A DNA stretch of 20,249 nucleotides from Microbacteriaceae bacterium (GTDB taxonomy: Bacteria > Actinomycetota > Actinomycetes > Actinomycetales > Microbacteriaceae). Position numbers and translations under genes: made by a program. Position 1 is the first letter of the stretch; each line of letters begins with the position of its first letter. Location of the stretch: the NCBI GenBank assembly GCA_022701925.1, contig JAKONM010000143.1, positions 1 through 20,249 of the forward strand. Direction: 5' to 3'. Positions 13,770 to 19,923 of this stretch are shown piece by piece. The notes under the pieces are model-generated. The model had not been told where the DNA came from. It ran no database searches and saw only the letters and a list, made by a program, of their open reading frames with translations.

Positions 13770-14869
13770 CCGCGGCGCCGGTGCGGATCGCCCGGGTCGA
13801 CGCCGCCGCGATCGCGGCCAACGTGCGGCGTCTGCGGCGCACGGCGGGCACCCGCGAGTTCATGGCCGTGGTGAAGGCGGACGGCTACGGGCACGGCATG
13901 GTCGGGGCCGCGCGGGCGGCGCTCGCGGGCGGCGCGACCTGGCTGGGCACGGCCGACCCGGAGGAGGCGCTGCGGCTGCGGGCGGCCGGCGTCGAGGCGC
14001 CCGTGCTGGCCTGGATCCTGCACACGGAGGCGGACTTCGGGCCGGTGGCCGCGGTGGGGATCGACCTCGGCGTCTCCAGCGCCCGGCAGCTGGAGCGGGT
14101 GGCGGCGACCGCTCCCGGCGCGGCCGTGCAGCTGAAGCTGGACACGGGCCTCTCCCGCAACGGCGTCGCCCCGGAGCACTGGGACGGGGTCTTCGCGCTC
14201 GCCGCGCGCCTGCAGCGCGAGGGGCGCCTCCGCGTGCGCGGGCTGTTCAGCCACCTGGCGAACACCTCCGACCACGAGGACGCGCTGGCCGAGGCGCGGT
14301 TCGACGACGGGGTGGCGCGGGCGCGGGCGGCGGGGCTGGACCCCGCGCTGCTGCACCTCGCCAGCACGGCCGCTGCGATGACGCGGGACCAGTCGCGGCG
14401 CACGATGGTGCGGTGCGGCATCGGGGTCTACGGGCTGGCGCCGGACGGGCTGGGCGAGAGCGCGCCGCTCGGCCTCGTGCCGGCGATGACGCTGACGACC
14501 GAGGTCGCGGCCGTGCGGCGGGTCCCGCCGGGCACCGGGGTCTCCTACGACCACACCTGGCGGGCGGCGGCGGCGACGACGCTGGCCCTGGTGCCCATGG
14601 GCTACGCCGACGGCGTGCCGCGGGCCGCGTCGAACCGCGCCGAGGTGCTGGTGCGCGGCCGGCGGCGACCGGTGCGGGGGCGCATCGCCATGGACCAGTT
14701 CCTGGTCGACCTCGGCGACGACGAGGTCGGGACGGGCGACGAGGTCGTGCTGTTCGGGGACCCGGCCACCGGGGCCCCCTCCGCGGCGGAGTGGGCGCGG
14801 TGGGCGGGGACGATCGACTACGAGATCGTCACGCGCATCGGCCCCCGGGTGGAGCGGCGGACGGCGTGA
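13766..14869 (+). CDS. alr: Alanine racemase
   Basis: This PLP enzyme interconverts L- and D-alanine and supplies D-Ala for peptidoglycan. The 367-residue product has the cofactor-binding MAVVKADGYGHG (Lys37 and Tyr41), LDTGLSRNGV with Arg131, GLFSHLANTSD, MVRCGIGVYGL, and the second catalytic Tyr261 in GVSYDHTW. It also has PMGYADGVPR and RIAMDQFLVDLG. It is full length. The GTG start overlaps acpS, and its own stop overlaps tsaE, both by GTGA. With glmS and glmM it makes this region rich in cell-wall precursor genes. Confidence 0.97.
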   Translation: MTAAPVRIARVDAAAIAANVRRLRRTAGTREFMAVVKADGYGHGMVGAARAALAGGATWLGTADPEEALRLRAAGVEAPVLAWILHTEADFGPVAAVGIDLGVSSARQLERVAATAPGAAVQLKLDTGLSRNGVAPEHWDGVFALAARLQREGRLRVRGLFSHLANTSDHEDALAEARFDDGVARARAAGLDPALLHLASTAAAMTRDQSRRTMVRCGIGVYGLAPDGLGESAPLGLVPAMTLTTEVAAVRRVPPGTGVSYDHTWRAAAATTLALVPMGYADGVPRAASNRAEVLVRGRRRPVRGRIAMDQFLVDLGDDEVGTGDEVVLFGDPATGAPSAAEWARWAGTIDYEIVTRIGPRVERRTA

Positions 14870-15312
14870 ACCGGCGGCTGCTCGTGCCGACCGCCGACGC
14901 CATGCGGGACCTCGGCGTGCGCATCGGCGGCGGGCTGCGGGCCGGCGACCTGCTGGTGCTCACCGGACCGCTCGGCGCGGGCAAGACCGTGCTCAGCGCC
15001 GGCATCGGCGAGGGCCTGGGCGTGCGCGGCCCGGTCAGCAGCCCCACCTTCGTGCTGGCCCGCACGCACCCCTCCCTGGTGGGCGGGGCGCCGCTCGTCC
15101 ACGTGGACGCCTACCGGCTGTCCTCGCCGGCCGAGCTGGACGACCTGGACCTGGACTTCGAGGGCTCCGCGGTCGTCGTGGAGTGGGGCGCCGGCCTGGT
15201 CGACGGCATCGCCGACTCCGTGCTCGAGGTGCGGATCGAGCGCCGCCCCGACGACGTCCGCGAGGTCGAGCTGCGCGGCTCCGGACCCCGCTGGGCGTCG
15301 ATCGACCTCTGA
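14866..15312 (+). CDS. tsaE: tRNA t6A biosynthesis ATPase TsaE
   Basis: TsaE is the P-loop ATPase that cycles the TsaB-TsaD complex making N6-threonylcarbamoyladenosine at tRNA position 37. The 148-residue product has Walker A GPLGAGKT (34-41, Lys40), the conserved VSSPTFVL segment, HVDAYRLSSPAELDDLDLD, and VVVEWGAGL, which are all TsaE landmarks. GTG 14866 overlaps the alr stop. The longer open frame reaching back to 14413 is an out-of-frame reading of alr. tsaB, rimI and tsaD follow directly, so three of the four t6A genes are adjacent; tsaC is not in the window. Confidence 0.95.
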   Translation: MNRRLLVPTADAMRDLGVRIGGGLRAGDLLVLTGPLGAGKTVLSAGIGEGLGVRGPVSSPTFVLARTHPSLVGGAPLVHVDAYRLSSPAELDDLDLDFEGSAVVVEWGAGLVDGIADSVLEVRIERRPDDVREVELRGSGPRWASIDL

Positions 15313-15329
15313 GGCGCTCCGCCCGCTCC

Positions 15330-15335
15330 TAGGCT
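15330..15335 (+). promoter_or_regulatory. Possible -10 box of tsaB, leaderless arrangement
   Basis: TAGGCT ends 6 bases before the tsaB GTG at 15342, in the 29-base tsaE-tsaB gap. No convincing -35 is visible at 16-19 bases. tsaB may therefore have its own leaderless transcript in addition to read-through from alr-tsaE. Confidence 0.4.
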
Positions 15336-15341
15336 TGCGGG

Positions 15342-15944
15342 GTGCTGCTGGCGGTCGACACCTCGGGCGCGACCTCCGTCGCGCTGGTCGACGACGCGGG
15401 TGCGACCCTCGCCGCGGCGTCCAGCGACGACCCCCGTGCCCACGCGGAGTCGATCGGGCCGCTGCTGCTGCAGGTGCTGGAGGGCGTGGACCGGTCCGAG
15501 CTGACGGGCGTCGCGGTCGGCGTCGGTCCCGGGCCCTACACCGGGCTGCGCGTCGGCATGGCCGCCGCGCGGGCCGCCGCCTTCGCCCTCGGCGTGCCGG
15601 AGCTGCCGGTGCTCAGCCACGACGCCCTGGCGCTCGCCGCGGTCGAGGACGGCGCGACCCTGCCCCTGGTCGTGCTGACGGACGCGAAGCGCCGCGAGCG
15701 CTTCGCGACGGTCTACCGGGCCCTCGACGCCGCCGGGCTGCCGCAGCGCGACGGCGAGCCCCAGGTCGGCCCGGCGGACCGCGTGCCGCGGCTGCCCGCC
15801 GCGGAGGGCGCGGTCGACGCCGCGCTCGTCGGCCGCATCGCAGCGCTGCGCCGCACGGCCGGCCTGCCGCTGGAGCGGCCGGACGCCCGCTACCTGCGCA
15901 GCCCCGACGTGACCCTCTCGACCCCGAAGCGGGTGCTGGGGTGA
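15342..15944 (+). CDS. tsaB: tRNA t6A biosynthesis protein TsaB
   Basis: TsaB is the ASKHA-fold scaffold partner of TsaD in t6A formation. The 200-residue product starts LLAVDTSGATSVALVDD and has GVGVGPGPYTGLRVGMA and LPVLSHDALALAA, typical of the family. It lacks the metal-binding histidines of TsaD, as expected. Homologues are usually 200-230 residues. GTG 15342 begins right at the conserved strand, and a near ribosome-binding site is lacking; a -10 box is 6 bases upstream. The stop overlaps rimI by 4 bases. Confidence 0.94.
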   Translation: MLLAVDTSGATSVALVDDAGATLAAASSDDPRAHAESIGPLLLQVLEGVDRSELTGVAVGVGPGPYTGLRVGMAAARAAAFALGVPELPVLSHDALALAAVEDGATLPLVVLTDAKRRERFATVYRALDAAGLPQRDGEPQVGPADRVPRLPAAEGAVDAALVGRIAALRRTAGLPLERPDARYLRSPDVTLSTPKRVLG

Positions 15945-16396
15945 GCGCGCCGGTGCGCGACGCGGCCGCGGAGGACCTGGCGGACGTGATGAGGATCGAG
16001 CGCGACAGCTTCCCCTCCGACGCCTGGTCGGAGTCGATGATGCGGGACGCCCTGCGCGACGGCGACGCCTTCGTGGCTGAGGACGAGCGGGGCGTGGTCG
16101 GCTACGGCGCCGTGCTGGCCCCGGCCGGCAGCGGGGACGCGGACGTGCTGACCATCGCGGTCGCAGCCGGGGCGCGCGGCGAGGGCACGGGAGCCGCGCT
16201 GCTCGAGCGCATGGTGTCGGTGGCGCGCGAGCGCCGGGCGCACCGCGTCTTCCTCGAGGTGCGGGCGGACAACCCGGTGGCGCAGCGCCTCTACGAGACC
16301 CGGGGGTTCGGGATCGTCGGCCGCCGGCCGCGGTACTACCAGCCGGACGGGGTCGACGCGATCGTGATGCGGCTGGACCTGGAGGAGGTCCCGTGA
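15941..16396 (+). CDS. rimI: Ribosomal-protein-alanine N-acetyltransferase RimI-type (GNAT)
   Basis: A GNAT-family acetyltransferase predicted to acetylate protein N-termini, classically that of S18. The 151-residue product has the N-terminal DLADVMRIERDSFPSDAWS, VLTIAVAAGARGEGTGAALLERM with the acetyl-CoA loop (R-G-E-G-T-G), and LEVRADNPVAQRLYETRGFGIVGRRPRYY, a RimI-like C-terminal half. GTG 15941 overlaps the tsaB stop and its stop overlaps tsaD, so it is embedded in the t6A operon, where rimI commonly lies. The precise substrate is inferred from family and context. Confidence 0.92.
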   Translation: MSAPVRDAAAEDLADVMRIERDSFPSDAWSESMMRDALRDGDAFVAEDERGVVGYGAVLAPAGSGDADVLTIAVAAGARGEGTGAALLERMVSVARERRAHRVFLEVRADNPVAQRLYETRGFGIVGRRPRYYQPDGVDAIVMRLDLEEVP

Positions 16397-17454
16397 GCGG
16401 GCCGCTCGTGCTCGGTGTCGAGACCAGCTGCGACGAGACCGGCGTCGGGGTCGTCCGCGGGCGCGAGGTGCTGGCGAACGCCATCGCCAGCTCGATGGAC
16501 GAGCAGGCCCGCTACGGCGGCGTGGTGCCGGAGATCGCGGCCCGCGCGCACCTGGAGGCCGTCGGCCCGACGCTGCGCGCCGCGCTCGCGGAGGCGGGGG
16601 TCGGCCTCGGCGACCTGGACGCGATCGCCGTGACGGCCGGGCCGGGCCTCGCCGGCGCCCTGATGGTCGGTGTGGGGGCGGCGAAGGGGCTCGCCGCGGC
16701 GACCGGGCTGCCGCTGTTCGGGGTCAACCACCTGGTGGGGCACGTCGCCGCCGACACCCTGCACGCGCGCGGGGCGGAGCCGCGCCCGGACGGGCTGCCG
16801 ACGGTCGCCCTGCTCGTGTCCGGCGGGCACACCTCGCTGCTGCTCGTGCGCGACCTGCTGGACGACGTGGAGCAGCTGGGCGAGACGCTGGACGACGCGG
16901 CGGGGGAGGCCTTCGACAAGACGGCCCGTCTGCTGGGGCTCGCGTACCCGGGCGGGCCCTCCATCGACCGGGCGGCCGCGGACGGCGACCCGTCGGCCGT
17001 CCGCTTCCCCCGGGGGCTCTCCGCGCCCAAGGACCGGGCCGCCCACCGCTTCGACTTCTCCTTCTCCGGGCTGAAGACGGCGGTCGCCCGGCACGTCGAG
17101 CAGGCCCGGGCGCGGGGCGAGCAGCCGGCCACGTCGGACGTCGCGGCGTCGTTCCGCGAGGCCGTGGTCGACGTGCTGGTCACGAAGGCACTGGACGCCT
17201 GCGACGCCACCGGCACGCCCCGTCTGCTGCTCGGCGGCGGGGTGGTGGCGAACCGGCGGCTGCGCGAGGTCGCCGCCGCCCGGGCGGCCGCCGCCGGCGT
17301 GGCGCTGCGGATCCCGCCGCTCGACCTCTGCACGGACAACGGCGCGATGATCGCGGGGCTCGGCGCCCGGCTGGTCGAGGCCGGCGCCGCGCCGAGCCCC
17401 GCGGGCTTCGGCGTCGACTCCACCCTGCCGGTGGCCCTCGCCGCGATGCGCTGA
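16393..17454 (+). CDS. tsaD: tRNA N6-adenosine threonylcarbamoyltransferase TsaD
   Basis: TsaD transfers the threonylcarbamoyl group to A37 of ANN-decoding tRNAs. The 353-residue product carries VLGVETSCDETGVGVV at the N-terminus, GGVVPEIAARAH, the metal-binding NHLVGH pair (His113 and His117), LLVSGGHTSLL, DKTARLLGLAYPGGPSID, FSFSGLKTAV, LLGGGVVANRRLR, and the final CTDNGAMIAGLG with its metal-ligand Asp. It is full length. The GTG start overlaps rimI. A hairpin follows the stop, so this is the probable end of the glmS/acpS-to-tsaD run. Confidence 0.97.
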   Translation: MSGPLVLGVETSCDETGVGVVRGREVLANAIASSMDEQARYGGVVPEIAARAHLEAVGPTLRAALAEAGVGLGDLDAIAVTAGPGLAGALMVGVGAAKGLAAATGLPLFGVNHLVGHVAADTLHARGAEPRPDGLPTVALLVSGGHTSLLLVRDLLDDVEQLGETLDDAAGEAFDKTARLLGLAYPGGPSIDRAAADGDPSAVRFPRGLSAPKDRAAHRFDFSFSGLKTAVARHVEQARARGEQPATSDVAASFREAVVDVLVTKALDACDATGTPRLLLGGGVVANRRLREVAAARAAAAGVALRIPPLDLCTDNGAMIAGLGARLVEAGAAPSPAGFGVDSTLPVALAAMR

Positions 17455-17470
17455 GCCGCGCCCGCGCGGG

Positions 17471-17491
17471 GGATCCCCTGAGAGGGGGTCC
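17471..17491 (+). terminator. Hairpin terminator after tsaD
   Basis: GGATCCCCT (17471-17479) pairs with AGGGGGTCC (17483-17491) over 9 bp with one G-U pair and a 3-base loop, starting 16 bases after the tsaD stop. There is no U-run. It directly precedes the -35 box of the next transcription unit. Confidence 0.55.
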
Positions 17492-17499
17492 GAGCCGCG

Positions 17500-17529
17500 T
17501 TGACACCCCTCCGCGGGCGCTGCCACGAT
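17500..17529 (+). promoter_or_regulatory. Promoter of the DUF4190 pair
   Basis: A perfect -35 TTGACA (17500-17505) is followed, after 18 bases, by CACGAT (17524-17529), a slightly degenerate -10. It lies about 28 bases before the first DUF4190 ATG, leaving a short leader with a GAGGAAA ribosome-binding site. It is the best consensus housekeeping-sigma promoter in the window. Confidence 0.7.
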
Positions 17530-17557
17530 TGCCGCATCGCCGACCTGTGAGGAAACC

Positions 17558-17866
17558 ATGAGCGACTACCAGCCCACCCCGCCCTCGGCATCGCCGTACA
17601 CCGGTGCCCCGTCCCCGCAGGGCCGCACCAACACCCTCGCGATCGTCGCGCTGATCCTCGGCATCGTCGTGCCGATCGGCGGCATCATCTGCGGCCACAT
17701 CGCGCTCAGCCAGATCAAGCGCACCGGCGAGAACGGTCGCGGCCTCGCCCTGGCCGGCACCGTCATCGGCTACGTGCTGACGGTGCTCGGCATCATCATC
17801 ACCATCGCCTACGTCGCGCTGATCGCGGCCGCGGTGAACTCGGGCGCGATCACCTCCAGCCCGTGA
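17558..17866 (+). CDS. DUF4190-type small membrane protein (first of tandem pair)
   Basis: The 102-residue product has a proline-rich soluble N-terminus (about 1-24), a hydrophobic segment at about 26-45, the motif CGHIALSQIKRTGE (45-58), a second segment at about 64-92, and a short tail. This two-helix layout with a C-G-H-I-A..Q-I-(K/R)-R-T-G-E hairpin loop is typical of the DUF4190 family. Its function is unknown. GAGGAAA precedes the ATG. The next gene overlaps its stop by 4 bases (GTGA) and encodes a paralogue, so the two are co-translated and may form a hetero-oligomer. Confidence 0.82.
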   Translation: MSDYQPTPPSASPYTGAPSPQGRTNTLAIVALILGIVVPIGGIICGHIALSQIKRTGENGRGLALAGTVIGYVLTVLGIIITIAYVALIAAAVNSGAITSSP

Positions 17867-18183
17867 GCGATCCGCTCGGGGCGGTGCCGGCACCACCGGT
17901 CCGCCCCGAGCAGGTGCCGCCCGCGACGCCCTGGAACGCGCTGGCGATCATCGGGTTCGTCCTGGCCTTCGTGGTCCCGCCCGGCGCGATCGCCTGCGGC
18001 CACATCGCCATGGCGCAGATCCGCCGCACGGGCGAGCAGGGGCACGGCCTCGCGCTCGCCGCGGCCGTGCTGGGCTGGGTCTTCACCGGCGTCATCGCCC
18101 TGTTCGTCGTCGTCTGGCTCGCGGCCCTCGCCGCGATCGTGCTCAGCTGGTTCGGCGTGGTCGCCGCGACCCTGCCGCGCTGA
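17863..18183 (+). CDS. DUF4190-type small membrane protein (second of tandem pair)
   Basis: The 106-residue product is a paralogue of the preceding gene: MSD start, Pro-rich N-terminus, NALAIIGFVLAFVVPPGAIACGHIAMAQIRRTGEQG, then GLALAAAVLGWVFTGV. The CGHIA motif falls at residue 45 in both proteins. The helices are at about 26-46 and 64-100. The N-terminal domain is otherwise different in sequence. GTG 17863 overlaps the upstream stop. Its TGA abuts the convergent methyltransferase stop with no spacer (TGATCA). Confidence 0.8.
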   Translation: MSDPLGAVPAPPVRPEQVPPATPWNALAIIGFVLAFVVPPGAIACGHIAMAQIRRTGEQGHGLALAAAVLGWVFTGVIALFVVVWLAALAAIVLSWFGVVAATLPR

Positions 18184-19371
18184 TCAGCCCTCCCGGCTGC
18201 AGATCAGCGCGATCCGGCGGTCCGCGCCGCGGGTCGCCACCAGCACGGCCTCGCCGTCGCCGCGCAGCGCGAGCGACTTCCGAAAGGCCGCGGGGTCGAG
18301 GTCGACCCCGCGCTTCTTCACCTCCAGGCGCCCGACGCCCCGCGCGCGCAGCGCCTTCGCGACGCGCTGCCGGTCGAGCGGCAGCACCTCGTCGATGCGG
18401 AACGAGGTGAGGAACGGCGACTCGACCGCCCCGTCGCCGGTCAGGTAGGCGATGCCGGGGCCGACCGGGCGCGTGCCGGTCGCCCTCGCCAGGTCGCCCA
18501 GCAGCCGCGCCCGGATCACCGCGCCGTCCGGCTCGTGCAGGTGCGAGCCCAGCGGCCCGGGGGGCTCGTCCCCGGCGGGCGCCGCCGCCGTCAGCTCCGC
18601 CGCCCCGTCCGGCCCCACCACCAGCGCGCTGCGCCGCACCCCGGTGCGCGCCAGCCCGCCGGACCACAGCACCAGCTCGGCCGTCTCGCCCCGGCTCGAC
18701 ACCCACTGCGCCTCCACGTCGTCCGGGATCGCCTCCTGGTCCAGCGCGGGGGAGAGCTTCACGCCGGTCGACCGCGATGCGGCGGTGGCCAGCGCGAAGT
18801 CGAGGGAGGGGGACCAGGCGTGCGCGCCCACCCGCCGGGTGCCGGAGTGCCCGGCCGTGCGCCGGGCCGGGTCGAGCCACACCGCGCTGCCGCCCGGCGC
18901 CGCGACCGCCTCCGCGTCCCCGACCTGCACGGTCGCGCTCGGCAGCGACGCCAGGTTGAAGCCGGCGACCGCGGCCACGACCTCGTCGCGCTCGACGGCC
19001 AGCACGTCGAGGTCGAGCCCCGCGAACGCCATCGCGTCGCCTCCGATGCCGCAGCCCAGGTCGGCCACGGCGGTGAAGCCGGCGGCCCGCACGCGGCCGG
19101 CGTGCTGCGCCGCGATCTCGAGCCGCGTGGCCTGCTCGAGCCCGGCGCGGGTGAAGAGCATGCCCGCCGCGAAGGGGCCGAACTTCTTGACCGCACGACG
19201 GCGCAGGTCGGCCTGCGTCAGCAGGGCGGCGGTCTCGGCCGGCCCGAACCCGGCCGCCCGCAGCGCCGCCGACCGGGCGAACGGGTCCACGGGGCCCTCG
19301 AGCGCGGTCTCCGCGTCGAGCGCCGCGAGGCTCCGCCGCGTCAGCAGGAGGTCCAGCTCGGCGCGCTCCAC
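18184..19371 (-). CDS. Class I SAM-dependent methyltransferase with THUMP-like C-terminus
   Basis: The 395-residue product has an N-terminal helical region (for example LTQADLRRRAVKKFGPFAAG), the SAM-binding motif I VADLGCGIGGDAMAFA (about 102-117) and the acidic strand VLAVERDE. It also has WLDPARR (about 165-171), a motif of this methyltransferase group. The C-terminal basic segment (RVAKALRARGVGRLEVKKRG and after) resembles a THUMP-like domain, suggesting a nucleic-acid substrate, probably RNA. The substrate is not known from the sequence. GTG 19371 is chosen because homology starts at about ERAELDLLL and a TACGGT -10 box ends 6 bases upstream; the open frame back to 19470 would run through the CIRCE element. 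It is divergent from groES. Confidence 0.85.
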   Translation of the reverse strand: MERAELDLLLTRRSLAALDAETALEGPVDPFARSAALRAAGFGPAETAALLTQADLRRRAVKKFGPFAAGMLFTRAGLEQATRLEIAAQHAGRVRAAGFTAVADLGCGIGGDAMAFAGLDLDVLAVERDEVVAAVAGFNLASLPSATVQVGDAEAVAAPGGSAVWLDPARRTAGHSGTRRVGAHAWSPSLDFALATAASRSTGVKLSPALDQEAIPDDVEAQWVSSRGETAELVLWSGGLARTGVRRSALVVGPDGAAELTAAAPAGDEPPGPLGSHLHEPDGAVIRARLLGDLARATGTRPVGPGIAYLTGDGAVESPFLTSFRIDEVLPLDRQRVAKALRARGVGRLEVKKRGVDLDPAAFRKSLALRGDGEAVLVATRGADRRIALICSREG

Positions 19372-19377
19372 CGCCTC

Positions 19378-19383
19378 ACCGTA
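19378..19383 (-). promoter_or_regulatory. -10 box of the methyltransferase, leaderless arrangement
   Basis: On the minus strand TACGGT ends 6 bases before the GTG at 19371. The matching -35 position (about 19401-19406) falls inside the CIRCE repeat. The GAGG between box and start could act as a very close Shine-Dalgarno, but the spacing is too short to be typical. Confidence 0.45.
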
Positions 19384-19395
19384 GCCGTCGCGCGG

Positions 19396-19422
19396 CTGGC
19401 ACTCGCATTGGACGAGTGCCAG
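19396..19422. promoter_or_regulatory. CIRCE-like HrcA operator
   Basis: CTGGCACTC and GAGTGCCAG form a perfect 9-bp inverted repeat separated by 9 bases. This matches the CIRCE layout (TTAGCACTC-N9-GAGTGCTAA) with two substitutions per arm. HrcA represses groE-type genes through this element in many actinobacteria. It lies upstream of groES and overlaps its -35 box. Confidence 0.92.
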
Positions 19423-19438
19423 GACCAGTGCGTAGGAT
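19408..19438 (+). promoter_or_regulatory. groES promoter overlapping CIRCE
   Basis: TTGGAC (19408-19413) and TAGGAT (19433-19438) form a -35/-10 pair spaced by 19 bases. The -35 and part of the spacer lie in the CIRCE repeat, so bound HrcA would block it. The transcript would have a leader of about 70 bases before the groES start. Confidence 0.65.
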
Positions 19439-19514
19439 CCATGCTCGGCGTGCGGGTCCCGCCCGCGCACCGCCTACGAACATCGCCAACGCCATGCAAG
19501 AAAGCAGGTGGACC

Positions 19515-19811
19515 GTGTCGGTCTCCATCAAGCCCCTCGAGGACCGCATCGTCATCAGCCAGGTCGATGCGGAGCAGACCACGGCCTCGGGCCTGGTCAT
19601 CCCGGACACCGCGAAGGAGAAGCCCCAGGAGGGCGAGGTCGTCGCCGTGGGCCCGGGTCGCGTCGACGACAACGGCAACCGCGTTCCGATCGACGTCGCC
19701 GTCGGCGACCGCGTGATCTACTCCAAGTACGGCGGCACCGAGGTCAAGGTGCAGGGCGAGGACTACCTGGTCCTCTCGGCCCGCGACGTGCTGGCGGTCG
19801 TCGTCCGCTGA
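19515..19811 (+). CDS. groES: Co-chaperonin GroES
   Basis: GroES caps the GroEL folding chamber. The 98-residue product begins MSVSIKPLEDRIVI, has the mobile-loop region with TTASGLVIPDTAKEK, then EGEVVAVGPGRVDDNG and VGDRVIYSKYGGTEVKV, ending LSARDVLAVVVR. It is full length. GTG 19515 is chosen because homologues start at this point and GCAGGTGG lies just upstream. No groEL follows; a terminator and then a rarD-type gene do, so groES here is monocistronic, an arrangement known in some Micrococcales where groEL is elsewhere. Regulation by HrcA through the upstream CIRCE element is expected. Confidence 0.97.
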   Translation: MSVSIKPLEDRIVISQVDAEQTTASGLVIPDTAKEKPQEGEVVAVGPGRVDDNGNRVPIDVAVGDRVIYSKYGGTEVKVQGEDYLVLSARDVLAVVVR

Positions 19812-19826
19812 CGATCCCGCGACACC

Positions 19827-19858
19827 GGAGGGCCCGCACCGCTCGGTGCGGGCCCTCC
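19827..19858 (+). terminator. Intrinsic-type terminator after groES
   Basis: GGAGGGCCCGCACC (19827-19840) pairs perfectly with GGTGCGGGCCCTCC (19845-19858) with a GCTC loop, starting 15 bases after the stop. The tail GTCGTCCCC lacks a U-run but matches the rplQ terminator tail closely. Confidence 0.85.
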
Positions 19859-19909
19859 GTCGTCCCCGGCCCGCCCCGGCGGCGCACGGCCGGGGTCGGT
19901 GGGCGGGTC

Positions 19910-19915
19910 TAGCGT
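19910..19915 (+). promoter_or_regulatory. -10 box of rarD, leaderless arrangement
   Basis: TAGCGT is followed by 8 bases and then the GTG start at 19924. No ribosome-binding sequence fits, and the -35 region is GC-rich without a clear match. Confidence 0.45.
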
Positions 19916-19923
19916 CGGACCTC

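Noticed and set aside
10529..14554. A 1341-codon minus-strand open frame
   Set aside because: Only its end (10529-11479) is coaA. The rest is antisense to glmS, acpS and alr and is low-complexity Arg/Gly/Ala sequence, a high-GC artefact.
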